From: Rhizobium sp. CC-YZS058
GTDB taxonomy: Bacteria; Pseudomonadota; Alphaproteobacteria; Rhizobiales; Rhizobiaceae
Length of the DNA: 64,000 bases
Direction of reading: 5' to 3'
Assembly (NCBI RefSeq): GCF_034720595.1
Contig: NZ_JAYESJ010000002.1
Location: 1 to 64,000, forward strand
Shown here: in pieces, positions 36,845-45,796 of the stretch
Numbering within the stretch: the stretch's first letter is position 1
Layout of the letters: the number at the start of each line of letters is the position of its first letter
The notes under the pieces: generated by a model
Told to the model about the DNA's origin: nothing
Database searches by the model: none
What the model saw: the letters and a program-made list of their open reading frames with translations, nothing else
Translations under genes and position numbers: made by a program

Positions 36845-38597
36845 GGATTTTAGCTCCAAGTCGAAGGGCAAGCGCCAGGCCCGCACCTGTCAGGACAATG
36901 CTGATGAGAGAAAGTGCGGCAATGGTGTTCATTGCACCGGTCTGCAGAAGCGAGACCATGAGAGAGCCGATGACCTCGGTCCCTGCACCCATGAGATAGA
37001 CGCCCGTCGCGTATTCGCGAAGGAAGATGATCATGATCAGGGCCCAGGCGCCGGCAAGGCCCGGACGCACGATCGGGATGACGACATCCTTCCACGTCCG
37101 GCCGATCGTCGCACCTGTCGTGCGAGCGGACTCTTCAAGCTCGGGAGCAACCTGGATCAGCGTGCCCTGCAGGAGCCGGAGCCCGTAGGAGAGGCCGACG
37201 ACAACATAGGCGACGAACAGGCTGACGAGTGTCGGCCGAAGCGGCGTCAGAAGCGGAACGAACAGGAAGACCCAGAAGAAGGCAAGGCCGATGACCAGTC
37301 CCGGCAGGGCGCGGGGCAGGAGGACGATATAGTCCAGCACCGTGTTCGACAGGCCCCAGTTCCGATGGCCGGCAAGGCCGACCGCGAGATAGATCGCGAC
37401 AGCCGCCGCGCCACCGAAGACGGAGAGAATAACGGTGTTGACGATGCCTCGCGACAGGCTCGGGACATCGAGCATCCGGTCGAAATTGGCGAAAGTGAGC
37501 TGATCCCAGAGATTTACCCCCTCACCCCAGGCGTCGACAAATGCGCGCACGGTGATCCCGCCGATCGGAAGGACGACCGACACGAAGAGCCAGAAGCCGA
37601 TGATCGATAGCGCAATAACCTGGCCGCTGGTGCCGAGCTTCAGCGTTGAAACGCGGGCGCCCTTGCCACCCATTGCAGCATATTTCTTGGCGTTGCGAAG
37701 GAGCCTGCGCTGCGCGGCCACGAGCGGGAGCGTGATGAGGATCAAGACGACGGCAACGACGGCCATGAGCTGATAGGTGGGCGTGCCGAAGAGTGTCGTC
37801 AGCTTGTAGATATAGGTGGTCAAAACCATGATGCCGTTCGGGTCGCCGAGGACGAGCGGAATACCGAAGGTCTCAAATCCAAGCAGGATGTTGAGCGAAG
37901 CCGCGAAGATCAAGGCGGGCAGAACCATCGGCAAGGTGACGTCGCGCGACACCTGCCAGATCGACGCGCCGGTCGTGCGAGCTGCTTCCTCGAGGTCGGA
38001 CGGCAGATTGCGCATGGCAGACGACACATAGAGATAGACATGCGGCACATGGCTGAGGCCGGCAATCAGGATCATGCCGGGCAGCGAATAGATGTTCCAC
38101 GGTACGATGCCGACGATATCGCGGATGAACAGCGACACGAAGCCGGTCGGACCGACGGAAACGGTGTAGCCGAAGGCCAGCACGATCGACGAAATGAACA
38201 TCGGCACGAGGACGAGGATCTCGAGGAGACGCTTGCCCTTGATGTCAGTTCTGGTGATCAGGAACGCCAGAAGGCCGCCGAGCGGCACGGCAATCGCCAC
38301 CATGCCGAACGAGAAAATCGCCGTGGTGCCGAGCGCCTTGTAGAACGCCTTGTCGGTAAAGACATAGCGGTAGGCGTCGAAGCCGAACTGCGCTCTCTTG
38401 CTGAAGAACGGAGCCGACAGAAAGCTCTGATAGATGATGAGACCGACGGGAGCCAGAACCGCGATCGCCAGCAATCCGATGACGATATTGCGGTAGAGGT
38501 TGGCGTTGCCATGTCTCGGCATTCTTGCCGGATACTTCTTTTCGGCTGCTTCCTTTGACAGGGGAAGTGCTGCCGGTGCCTGCACATGGGTAGACAT
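36837..38597 (-). CDS. Fused ABC permease (FbpB/ThiP-like)
   Basis: 586 residues with about 12 membrane spans in two homologous halves. Each half has an ATPase-coupling EAA loop: EEAARTTGASIWQVSRDVTL and EESARTTGATIGRTWKDVVI. This double permease is typical of iron(III) and thiamine-type importers, but many rhizobial members carry organic acids or sugars phosphates. With the binding protein and ATPase genes it forms a complete importer inside the catabolic operon. Confidence 0.93.
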   Translation of the reverse strand: MSTHVQAPAALPLSKEAAEKKYPARMPRHGNANLYRNIVIGLLAIAVLAPVGLIIYQSFLSAPFFSKRAQFGFDAYRYVFTDKAFYKALGTTAIFSFGMVAIAVPLGGLLAFLITRTDIKGKRLLEILVLVPMFISSIVLAFGYTVSVGPTGFVSLFIRDIVGIVPWNIYSLPGMILIAGLSHVPHVYLYVSSAMRNLPSDLEEAARTTGASIWQVSRDVTLPMVLPALIFAASLNILLGFETFGIPLVLGDPNGIMVLTTYIYKLTTLFGTPTYQLMAVVAVVLILITLPLVAAQRRLLRNAKKYAAMGGKGARVSTLKLGTSGQVIALSIIGFWLFVSVVLPIGGITVRAFVDAWGEGVNLWDQLTFANFDRMLDVPSLSRGIVNTVILSVFGGAAAVAIYLAVGLAGHRNWGLSNTVLDYIVLLPRALPGLVIGLAFFWVFLFVPLLTPLRPTLVSLFVAYVVVGLSYGLRLLQGTLIQVAPELEESARTTGATIGRTWKDVVIPIVRPGLAGAWALIMIIFLREYATGVYLMGAGTEVIGSLMVSLLQTGAMNTIAALSLISIVLTGAGLALALRLGAKIHD

Positions 38598-38623
38598 ATC
38601 TGCCTCACACTAGAGAAGAGGAG

Positions 38624-38649
38624 CTGCGGCGCGATTATACGCGCCGCAG
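38624..38649 (-). terminator. Hairpin after the binding-protein gene
   Basis: CTGCGGCGCG (38624-38633) pairs perfectly with CGCGCCGCAG (38640-38649). Such stem-loops after a binding-protein gene often stop part of the transcripts or protect the 3' end, so that binding protein exceeds permease. No T-run follows on the minus strand. Confidence 0.6.
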
Positions 38650-38659
38650 GCGTTAGACC

Positions 38660-39757
38660 TCAGCGGCCGAGGGCGGCTTTCCAATCGTTGAGGAACTGCA
38701 CGCGCTTCATCTGGTCCATGTATTCCAGGACACCTTCATCGACGGCGATCGGCTTCAGTCCACCACCGACACGTTCGTTCAGCGTCTTGATGTTGAGGCC
38801 GGCGGTGACGTCCTCGCGCACAGACGGCAGGCCGCTGCCAGCGAGCAGTGCCTGCCCTTCCGACGAGAGCATGAAATCGATCAACAGCTTGGCGGCATTC
38901 GGATGCGGTGCATCCTTGGTCTTCAGCGCAAGGCGCGAGAAAGCCGGGGTATAATCGGTCGCGAAGTGAACGCCGAGGTTCGGGCTTTCCTTGACCCAAT
39001 CGAGAGCGTAGGAGCCGATAATGTTGATGGCGATGACATTTTCGCCGGAGACGACGGTTTCCTTCATGCCGCCCGAGCTCGAATAGATCTTGGCGCCATC
39101 GTCACCCATGGCCTTGGCGAGGTCCCAAAAATCCTTGCGATTGCGAGCATCGTTGGAGTGGTGGAGGAAGCCGGAGCCACTCTTTTCCGGATCGAAGGTC
39201 GCCACCTTGCCCTGAAGCGTCGTCTTGTTGTCCTTCAGGAAGGTGATCATGTCGGCATAGGTCTTCGGGAGCTTGTCCTCGGTCAAGGCCTTGGTGTTGT
39301 AGATGACGCCGATCGGCTCGACGGTCGTGGCAAAAAGCGTATCCTTGTAATTTGCCCATATCGGAAGCTTGGACGCTTCGGGCGACTTGTACTCTTCCGC
39401 ATAACCGTCCTGCACCAAGGTCATCTGCAGATCCATGGCCGAGCTCCAGACGACGTCGGCGGTGACCTGGCCGGCTGCGGCTTCGGAGATCACCTGGTTG
39501 TAGGCGCCGTTGGTGCCGAGGTCGTTATAGGCGATCTTGATGCCATACTTGGCCGTGAAGGCATCCTGAAGCTTCTGTGACTGGGCGGCATCGGTCGAGG
39601 TGTAAACCGAGACCGTGCCTTCGGCCTTGGCAGCCTCGATGACCGCCGCGTAGTCGGCGGGGTAACCTGCCGGGACTTCCTGCGCAAAAGCTGCGGATGT
39701 CATCAGCGACAGGACGGCCGCCGTCGCAAACCCTTTCGGGGAAATAAATGAATTCAT
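38660..39757 (-). CDS. Periplasmic binding protein (iron-type family, COG1840-like)
   Basis: 365 residues from 39757. Residues 1-25 are a Sec signal ending SAAFAQ. The mature part (YAAVIEAAKAEGTVSVYTST then AFTAKYGIKIAYND) matches the FbpA/AfuA-like binding fold, but I see no obvious pair of adjacent tyrosines for ferric iron. In this gene setting an organic-acid ligand is more plausible than iron. It precedes the fused permease by about 60 bases containing a hairpin. Confidence 0.9.
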   Translation of the reverse strand: MNSFISPKGFATAAVLSLMTSAAFAQEVPAGYPADYAAVIEAAKAEGTVSVYTSTDAAQSQKLQDAFTAKYGIKIAYNDLGTNGAYNQVISEAAAGQVTADVVWSSAMDLQMTLVQDGYAEEYKSPEASKLPIWANYKDTLFATTVEPIGVIYNTKALTEDKLPKTYADMITFLKDNKTTLQGKVATFDPEKSGSGFLHHSNDARNRKDFWDLAKAMGDDGAKIYSSSGGMKETVVSGENVIAINIIGSYALDWVKESPNLGVHFATDYTPAFSRLALKTKDAPHPNAAKLLIDFMLSSEGQALLAGSGLPSVREDVTAGLNIKTLNERVGGGLKPIAVDEGVLEYMDQMKRVQFLNDWKAALGR

Positions 39758-39859
39758 GTCTCTTCTCCCAAAATGCCCAGTCTCCTCCGGGCGATAATTC
39801 CGAGGGCGCACAACACGCCCCCGAACCTTTGATTGGCTTAACTCAGCCAGAAAACCAGA

Positions 39860-40954
39860 TCAGGCGTTAGCGACCTTCTTTTCGGCCGAGCCCTTGCCGA
39901 TCGCCTGCGCCACGAGCGAGCCGAAGGCATCGGTGTTGACGTCGCCGCCAAGATCGCGGGTACGGCTGGCCGGATTTGCCAGCACCTCATCGACAGCGCG
40001 CTCGATTTCGGCGCCGGCTGCTTCGAAGTTCGGTAGGCCACGCTGTTCGCCGAGCCAGCTCAGCATCATCGCCGCCGACAGGATCAGCGAGGTCGGGTTT
40101 GCGATGTTCTGGTTCTGGATGTCGGGCGCAGAGCCGTGCTGTGCCTGGGCGCAAACGAGGCCAAGCTCGGCATTGGCGTTGATGGAACCGGCAAGGCCGA
40201 GACTTCCGGACAGTTCGCTGGCGAGGTCAGACAGAATGTCTGCATAGAAGTTGGTCGTCACGATCACGTCGAAGCGCGAGGGGTCGCGAACGAGATGCGC
40301 GGCCATGGCATCGATGATGAAATCGTTGAGCTTCACTTCGGGAAACTCTTCAGCGACCTTGCGCACCTGCTTCATGAACAGGCCGTCGGTCAGGATGAAA
40401 TTGTTGGCCTTGTGAACCGCAGTCACCCGCTTGTCGCGCTTCATCGCGAGCAAGAATGCCTGGCGAGCGATGCGTTCGCAGGCCTTTGCGGTGATCTTGC
40501 GCACAGAGAGCGCCACATCTTCAGTCGGCATGAACTCGCCGGTTCCCGCGACCATGTTGCGGTCCGGATAAAAACCTTCGGTTGCCTCGCGCATGATCAC
40601 AAGGTCCATCGTCTTCGAATTGTTCAGGAACGAACGCGAGCGTGCCGGGCGAACGTTCGCGTAGAGGTCGAGCTTGACGCGGAAGCCCGCCGACACATTG
40701 ACGCCGCCCTTGTCGCGCGCCGGGTAATCCATGTGCGACTGCGGTCCGAGGATGATGCCGTCATAGCCGCGAGCCCGCTCGATGAGCTCGTCGCGCAGCG
40801 TCGTGCCGAACTTTTCAAGGCTCGTGAAACCGGTGTCTTCGTAGTCAAAGGTCAGGCCCAGGCCGAACGCCTTGTCCGTCGCCTGGAGCACTTCCATCGT
40901 CGCAGCGGTGATTTCCGGACCGATGCCGTCGCACGGCGTAACCATGATTCTCAT
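39860..40954 (-). CDS. Isocitrate/isopropylmalate/tartrate-type dehydrogenase (copy 2)
   Basis: 364 residues of the beta-decarboxylating dehydrogenase family. Visible motifs are PCDGIGPEI, the catalytic VRKITAKACERIARQAF, the lysine in TAVHKANNFILTDGLF and the metal-binding TTNFYADILSDLASE. It oxidises a 2-hydroxy acid with a 3-carboxylate, using NAD(P). Length and motifs match tartrate/isopropylmalate-like enzymes more than classical isocitrate dehydrogenase. It leads the importer operon, and a 26-base palindrome lies 55 bases upstream. It is paralogous to the gene at 43297-44382. Confidence 0.9.
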   Translation of the reverse strand: MRIMVTPCDGIGPEITAATMEVLQATDKAFGLGLTFDYEDTGFTSLEKFGTTLRDELIERARGYDGIILGPQSHMDYPARDKGGVNVSAGFRVKLDLYANVRPARSRSFLNNSKTMDLVIMREATEGFYPDRNMVAGTGEFMPTEDVALSVRKITAKACERIARQAFLLAMKRDKRVTAVHKANNFILTDGLFMKQVRKVAEEFPEVKLNDFIIDAMAAHLVRDPSRFDVIVTTNFYADILSDLASELSGSLGLAGSINANAELGLVCAQAQHGSAPDIQNQNIANPTSLILSAAMMLSWLGEQRGLPNFEAAGAEIERAVDEVLANPASRTRDLGGDVNTDAFGSLVAQAIGKGSAEKKVANA

Positions 40955-41009
40955 TGAATTGATCTCCCTAGAGACGGCGGATCTCCGTCGTCGTCATCAC
41001 CCACACAGA

Positions 41010-41035
41010 TTGGCTTTTTATAGATCTAAATGCAA
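41010..41035. promoter_or_regulatory. Island operator, copy A (26-bp dyad)
   Basis: Half-sites TTGGCTTT and AAATGCAA with a 10-base centre, placed upstream of the dehydrogenase at 40954. The same spaced dyad appears at 46734, 49501 and 52309. This is the weakest match: two outer pairs are mismatched. Confidence 0.5.
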
Positions 41036-41178
41036 TATTGAATCTGCGGCCGCGCTCAAGTTTTTTTGGTGCGTCTTCCGCGACAGATCGGCGCGGCATT
41101 CCCGCCCCGACCGCCGGTCGCGGCGGTCGGGTACCTGTCTATTGACCTGCCAGCGTGGGATGCCGGTTCGCAGGCGTC

Positions 41179-41481
41179 CTACACGCTCGCGCTTTTCGCA
41201 ACACGCACATGCTCGACCAGCGGCGGCGCGGCAAAGAAGCTGCCTGCGGCCGCCCGCCATTTCTGGAAATCGTCCGAAGCCCGGAAGACCACCATATGAT
41301 CCTCAAGCGTTTCCCAGTCGACCACGAGATAATAGGTGGCCGACTCTTCGATCGACCGTTCGAACCGCACGCCTTTGCAGCCCTTTGCCGCCAGAAACAG
41401 CGGAGCAACGTCTTCAAAGATATCGTTGAACGCGTCGGCCAGTTCGGGCTTGATGGAAAGTCTTGCGCGCTCGATGATCAT
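41179..41481 (-). CDS. Antibiotic-biosynthesis-monooxygenase (ABM) fold protein
   Basis: 100 residues starting MIIERARLSIKPELADAFND. The pattern of two beta-alpha units with FERSIEESATYYLVVDWETL and DFQKWRAAAGSFF is the dimeric ferredoxin-like ABM fold. Its ATG overlaps the cupin stop (41478-41481). Such proteins can be cofactor-free oxygenases or small isomerases. It ends the operon that starts at 46723 or 45757. Confidence 0.8.
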   Translation of the reverse strand: MIIERARLSIKPELADAFNDIFEDVAPLFLAAKGCKGVRFERSIEESATYYLVVDWETLEDHMVVFRASDDFQKWRAAAGSFFAAPPLVEHVRVAKSASV

Positions 41482-41888
41482 GGCGTCTTCTTTCCATGTT
41501 CCGCATCGATCGTGCGTGTTTCGCCGCTGGCGATCATCGTGCGGGTGGCATCGACCGATGCGTAGGTCCAGAAGATGCGCATTGGCTCGCTGTCCGACGC
41601 ATTGATGAACCTGTGCGGTACGTCGGCCGGAATCCAGGTCGTATCGTTTGCTTCCAGCCTGTGCTGCACACCGTCGATCTCGGCAATCGCGGTGCCATCG
41701 AGCACCATGACGCTTTCTTCGCAATTGTGCTTGTGGAGACCGATCGCCGCTCCCGGATCAAATGCCGTGATGCCGTTGATCATGCTGGTCGAACCACAAC
41801 CGCGTGTGACGAGCGGCGTCGTTCGGGCGCCGCCGCCGCGGTCATTGGTTTTGAGTTCCTTTGGTCGAAGAATGGCTGCCTGTTTCAT
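41478..41888 (-). CDS. Single-domain cupin protein
   Basis: 136 residues with metal ligands in GLHKHNCEESVMVLDG (two His and Glu) and a later VPHRFIN. Probably a metal-dependent enzyme or binding protein acting on a pathway compound. It overlaps the ABM gene by 4 bases and follows the aldehyde dehydrogenase by 7. Confidence 0.85.
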   Translation of the reverse strand: MKQAAILRPKELKTNDRGGGARTTPLVTRGCGSTSMINGITAFDPGAAIGLHKHNCEESVMVLDGTAIAEIDGVQHRLEANDTTWIPADVPHRFINASDSEPMRIFWTYASVDATRTMIASGETRTIDAEHGKKTP

Positions 41889-41895
41889 ATCGCTC

Positions 41896-43278
41896 TCACT
41901 TCACTGCCTTTGCGGGTCCGATCCAGACTGTCTTGATGTTGACGAATTCGCGGATGCCGTAGACGCCGAGTTCACGGCCATAGCCCGATCGCTTGATCCC
42001 GCCGAATGGGTAGCGGGGATCGGATGCAACCATGCCGTTGATGAACACGGCACCAGCATCGATCTGACGGGAAAGTGTCTTGGCGCGCGCGATGTCACGC
42101 GTCCACAGTGCCGCTCCGAGACCAAATTCGGTATCGTTCGCCATTGCGATCGCCTCGGCCGCGTCTTTCACGCGGATGATGGCCGCCACGGGACCGAATG
42201 TTTCTTCCCGGAACGCGGTCATGTCGGGGCGAACATTGTCGATGACGGTCGGCGGGTAGAAAAAGCCATCGCCTTCCACTGGCTTGCCGCCGAGTTTCAG
42301 CACGCCACCGGCCTTGACCGTCGCTTCCACCTGGCGATGAAGCGTGGCGCGCAAGTTCTCGCGCGCCATCGGGCCGATATTCGTGTCCCGTTCCATCGGA
42401 TCGCCAATCTTCAATGCCTTGGCGGCCTCACAGAACAATTCGACGAAGCGATCGGCCACGCTCTCCTCGACAATGAAGCGCTTGGCGTTGACGCAGGACT
42501 GGCCGACATTGATGTAGCGCGCCTTGACCGCAACGGTTGCGGCCTGTTCGAGGTCGGCATCGGCAAGAACGATGAACGGATCCGAGCCGCCGAGTTCAAG
42601 CACCTGCTTTTTCAGCGCCTGGCCGGCCTGGCTTGCAACGATGGCGCCGACCTCGGTCGATCCGGTCAGGGTGACGGCCGCAATCCGATCGTCGGCAATC
42701 AGTCCGGCGACCTTGGAGGCGTCGATCAGGATGGTCGAGAACAGACCGGACGGGCAGCCGGCCTTTTCCATGACGTCCTGGATTGCAAGCGCGCATTCGG
42801 GAACATTGTTGGCGTGCTTGAGGATCGCGCCGTTGCCCGCAGCAAGTGCCGGAGCTGCAAACCGGAAGAATTGCCAGAACGGATAATTCCACGGCATGAT
42901 GGCGAGCACCACACCAAGAGGATCGAAGGCGACGACACTCTCGCTCGCGTTCGAGGGAACCTCTTCATCGGCAAGATAGCCGGCGGCGTGCTCGGCGTAG
43001 AAATCGCAGTTATAGGCACATTTTTCGATTTCTGCCTCTGACTCGGCGATGGGCTTGCCCATCTCCCGGGTCGTCATTTCGGCGAGCCTGTTCTTTTCCT
43101 CGCGCAGGACGCGGGCCATCGACTTCAGGAGGGTGACCCGTTCGCTGACGGGAACCGTCTTCCATTGCGCCTGGGCTTTCACGGCCGCAGTCAGGGCCTG
43201 GTCGACCTCGGCTTCCGTGTGGAGTTCAAAGGTCGCAAGCTGTTTGCCGTTTGTCGGGTTGACGGACGAGATCATCAT
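41896..43278 (-). CDS. Aldehyde dehydrogenase (succinate-semialdehyde type)
   Basis: 460 residues. The catalytic cysteine is in YINVGQSCVNAKRF, the glutamate in VLELGGSDPFIV, and the cofactor loop includes LTGSTEVGAIVASQAG. The C-terminal PFGGIKRSGYGRELGVYGIREF is typical of SSADH-like enzymes. It oxidises a semialdehyde to the acid with NAD(P). It lies between the first dehydrogenase copy and the cupin gene. Confidence 0.92.
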   Translation of the reverse strand: MMISSVNPTNGKQLATFELHTEAEVDQALTAAVKAQAQWKTVPVSERVTLLKSMARVLREEKNRLAEMTTREMGKPIAESEAEIEKCAYNCDFYAEHAAGYLADEEVPSNASESVVAFDPLGVVLAIMPWNYPFWQFFRFAAPALAAGNGAILKHANNVPECALAIQDVMEKAGCPSGLFSTILIDASKVAGLIADDRIAAVTLTGSTEVGAIVASQAGQALKKQVLELGGSDPFIVLADADLEQAATVAVKARYINVGQSCVNAKRFIVEESVADRFVELFCEAAKALKIGDPMERDTNIGPMARENLRATLHRQVEATVKAGGVLKLGGKPVEGDGFFYPPTVIDNVRPDMTAFREETFGPVAAIIRVKDAAEAIAMANDTEFGLGAALWTRDIARAKTLSRQIDAGAVFINGMVASDPRYPFGGIKRSGYGRELGVYGIREFVNIKTVWIGPAKAVK

Positions 43279-43296
43279 TTTCTCACTTTTCTCGGA

Positions 43297-44382
43297 TCAC
43301 GCTGCATGGGTGGTGGAGCGAACGCGCTCGAGCGCATCGCAAACCGCTTTCGTAAAGACGTCGGTCGTCGCGGTCCCACCGATGTCGCGGGTGCGAACGG
43401 ACGGATTGTCGAGCGCTGTCTCGACGGCTTGTTCAATGGCTGCGGCCGCCTGGGTCAGGCGAGAATTGCCATCGCGCCGGCCCCTCCAGTCGAGAAGCAT
43501 CGCGGCAGACAGAATAAGCGAGGTCGGATTGGCGACATTCTGGCCAGCGATGTCAGGCGCCGAACCATGTTGGGCCTGTGCGACGCAGATCTCATCGCCC
43601 GCATTGATCGAACCGCCGAGCCCAAGGCTGCCGCACAGTTCCGATGCCTCGTCGGAGAGGATGTCGCCAAACATGTTCGTGGTGACCATGACGTCGAAGC
43701 TGTCAGGCCGACGGATCAGCAACGCGGCTGCGGCATCTACGATCAGCTCCTCGAGTTCGACCTCCGGGTAGTCCTGCGCCACCTTGCGGACTTCGCGAAG
43801 GAACAGGCCGTCCGAAAGCTTAACCACATTGGCCTTGTGAACCGCGGTCACCTTCTTGCGACGGCCCTTTGCGATTTCGAATGCCGCGCGCGCGACACGC
43901 GCCGATCCCTTTGCGGTGATCTTGCGAATGGAAAGCGCCAGATCCGGATCGGGCATGAACTCGCCCGAGCCGGCAAACATGTTGCGGTCGGAGTAGAACC
44001 CTTCCGTGTTCTCGCGAACGAGGATGAGGTCCATCGGCTTGCGAAGCACGGTCAGTTCCGGCCGCGAGCGGCAAGGACGCACATTCGCGTAGAGTTCGAA
44101 GACGACGCGAAGCTCGCCGGAGGGATTGATGCCGCCCTTGTCACGGGTCGGATAGTCATAATGCGATACCGGTCCGAGAATAACGCCGTCGGAGGCGGGG
44201 ATCGCTTTCATGACCTTTTCAGGAAGGGTCGTGCCGTCAGTGGCAAGCGAGGCCAGTCCGATATCGTGGCTTTCGAATTCGAGGTTGAGCGAGAGTGTGC
44301 GATCTGCGACGCGCAACACCTGCAGGGTCGCTTCAGTAATCTCCGGACCGATACCGTCGCCTGGGAGTACGAGAATTTTCAT
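43297..44382 (-). CDS. Isocitrate/isopropylmalate/tartrate-type dehydrogenase (copy 1)
   Basis: 361 residues from MKILVLPGDGIGPEIT, with GGAAG upstream. It shares all motifs with copy 2: SIRKITAKGSARVARAAFEI, TAVHKANVVKLSDGLF and TTNMFGDILSDEASEL. The two copies are clearly paralogues with different substrate loops, so they may handle two steps or two stereoisomers. It follows the 2-hydroxycarboxylate transporter by 28 bases. Confidence 0.9.
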   Translation of the reverse strand: MKILVLPGDGIGPEITEATLQVLRVADRTLSLNLEFESHDIGLASLATDGTTLPEKVMKAIPASDGVILGPVSHYDYPTRDKGGINPSGELRVVFELYANVRPCRSRPELTVLRKPMDLILVRENTEGFYSDRNMFAGSGEFMPDPDLALSIRKITAKGSARVARAAFEIAKGRRKKVTAVHKANVVKLSDGLFLREVRKVAQDYPEVELEELIVDAAAALLIRRPDSFDVMVTTNMFGDILSDEASELCGSLGLGGSINAGDEICVAQAQHGSAPDIAGQNVANPTSLILSAAMLLDWRGRRDGNSRLTQAAAAIEQAVETALDNPSVRTRDIGGTATTDVFTKAVCDALERVRSTTHAA

Positions 44383-44410
44383 GGTGGGGGCTTCCATTGT
44401 CAGTTGAGGG

Positions 44411-45757
44411 TTAGTGCAGGGTGGCCATAGCCAGAAGTGCCAGCGTCACGGTGATGCCGCCGCCGATGCGGGTCGCGATCTGCGCAAAAGGCATCAATCG
44501 CATACGATTGCTTGCGGAAAGGATCGCGATATCGCCGGCTCCGCCCATGCCGCTGTGGCATCCGGTGACGATGGCACTCTCGACAGGATGCAGATTGACA
44601 AAGCGCGCGGTGATGAAGCCAGTGACGACCATCGCCGTGACGGTCGCCACGATCGTGATGAGATTTGCGGGCGCAAAACCGGCAACCAGCTTGTCCCATG
44701 GTGTCAGCACGACGCCGAAGGCAAACAGCATCGGATAGGCAACCGCGGTCAGGCAGAATTTGTAGACGGTGTAGGATCCGGTTTGCAGGCGCGGCGAGAC
44801 ACCGTGGGCAAGTTTCAGCATCACCGCGAGGAACAGCATGACGACCGGAGCCGGGAAGCCGAGCAGTTTGAAGGCCAGAACGCCCGTCAGGTAGAGCGTT
44901 ACCGCAGTCATCGCGGCGGCTGCGATGTTCTGCACATTGCCGTCCGTTTTGCCGCTGTCGAGAAGCACAATGCCTTCGTCATTGTTGTTGGGCTGGAGGA
45001 CACCGTTGCCGGTCAGGGCCGGATAGCGCTTGCCGAGTGAATTGAGGGCACCCGCTAAAATGATTGCGGTCAGATTACCGACGAGAATCGCCGGCAGGAG
45101 CTGGGCAAGGATGGCGCCGTGGTCCTGTCCGGTGATCCCGGCGTAACCGAGCGACAGGGGAATTGCGCCTTCTCCCACGCCGCCGGCCATGATCGGAACG
45201 ACGATGTTGAACAGGGTGTGCTGCGCGCCGAGCCCCAAGGAGGTGCCGACGGTGACGCCGACCAGAGCGGCAACGAGCGACCCCGCAGCCAGGGGAACGA
45301 AGATCTTGGCAAATCCCTTGATCAGCGTATCGCGGTCCATGCTGAGGATGGAGCCGACGATGACGGCGGCGATAAAGAGACTGAGCACGTTGGTGGATTT
45401 GAAGAAGTCGCTAACGACCGAGACGGCTTGGGGTGGGATCCACCCCTTGTAGGCGAGATAAGACGGAACGAAGGTGACGAGCACAGCGCCCCCGCCGATG
45501 TTGCGGATGACAGGTGCGTTGTTGCCGATCGCGCCAAGCGTGAAGGCAAAACTCGCCATGATGCCGATCACCATGGCGATCTCGCCATTGATCAGACCTT
45601 GCCACACGAAGATCGCCAGCAGGCAAACCAGAAGTGCGTAGACGGGCAAGGGTATGATGCCGACATCGATGTCCATAAGGCGCCACCAGCGTTCGCGGCG
45701 CCCGGAACGCTCGGCCGGCTCTTTTACTATTGCCCCTTGGGCTGCATGATAGGTCAT
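44411..45757 (-). CDS. 2-hydroxycarboxylate transporter (2-HCT family)
   Basis: 448 residues with about 11 hydrophobic spans. The two family loops are seen: MAGGVGEGAIPLSLGY in the first half and CHSGMGGAGDIAILSASNRM in the second. Known members (CitS, CimH, MleP) move citrate, malate or lactate with cations or by exchange. This strongly points to a hydroxy-di- or tricarboxylate as substrate of the island. It lies between the amidohydrolase and the first dehydrogenase. Confidence 0.92.
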   Translation of the reverse strand: MTYHAAQGAIVKEPAERSGRRERWWRLMDIDVGIIPLPVYALLVCLLAIFVWQGLINGEIAMVIGIMASFAFTLGAIGNNAPVIRNIGGGAVLVTFVPSYLAYKGWIPPQAVSVVSDFFKSTNVLSLFIAAVIVGSILSMDRDTLIKGFAKIFVPLAAGSLVAALVGVTVGTSLGLGAQHTLFNIVVPIMAGGVGEGAIPLSLGYAGITGQDHGAILAQLLPAILVGNLTAIILAGALNSLGKRYPALTGNGVLQPNNNDEGIVLLDSGKTDGNVQNIAAAAMTAVTLYLTGVLAFKLLGFPAPVVMLFLAVMLKLAHGVSPRLQTGSYTVYKFCLTAVAYPMLFAFGVVLTPWDKLVAGFAPANLITIVATVTAMVVTGFITARFVNLHPVESAIVTGCHSGMGGAGDIAILSASNRMRLMPFAQIATRIGGGITVTLALLAMATLH

Positions 45758-45796
45758 GGTGTCCTCCCCTCGGTCGACGATGCGACCTGAGATGTT

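Noticed and set aside
41496..43041. A 488-residue plus-strand frame opposite the aldehyde dehydrogenase and cupin genes
   Set aside because: The minus-strand proteins show clear catalytic motifs. The plus frame shows none.
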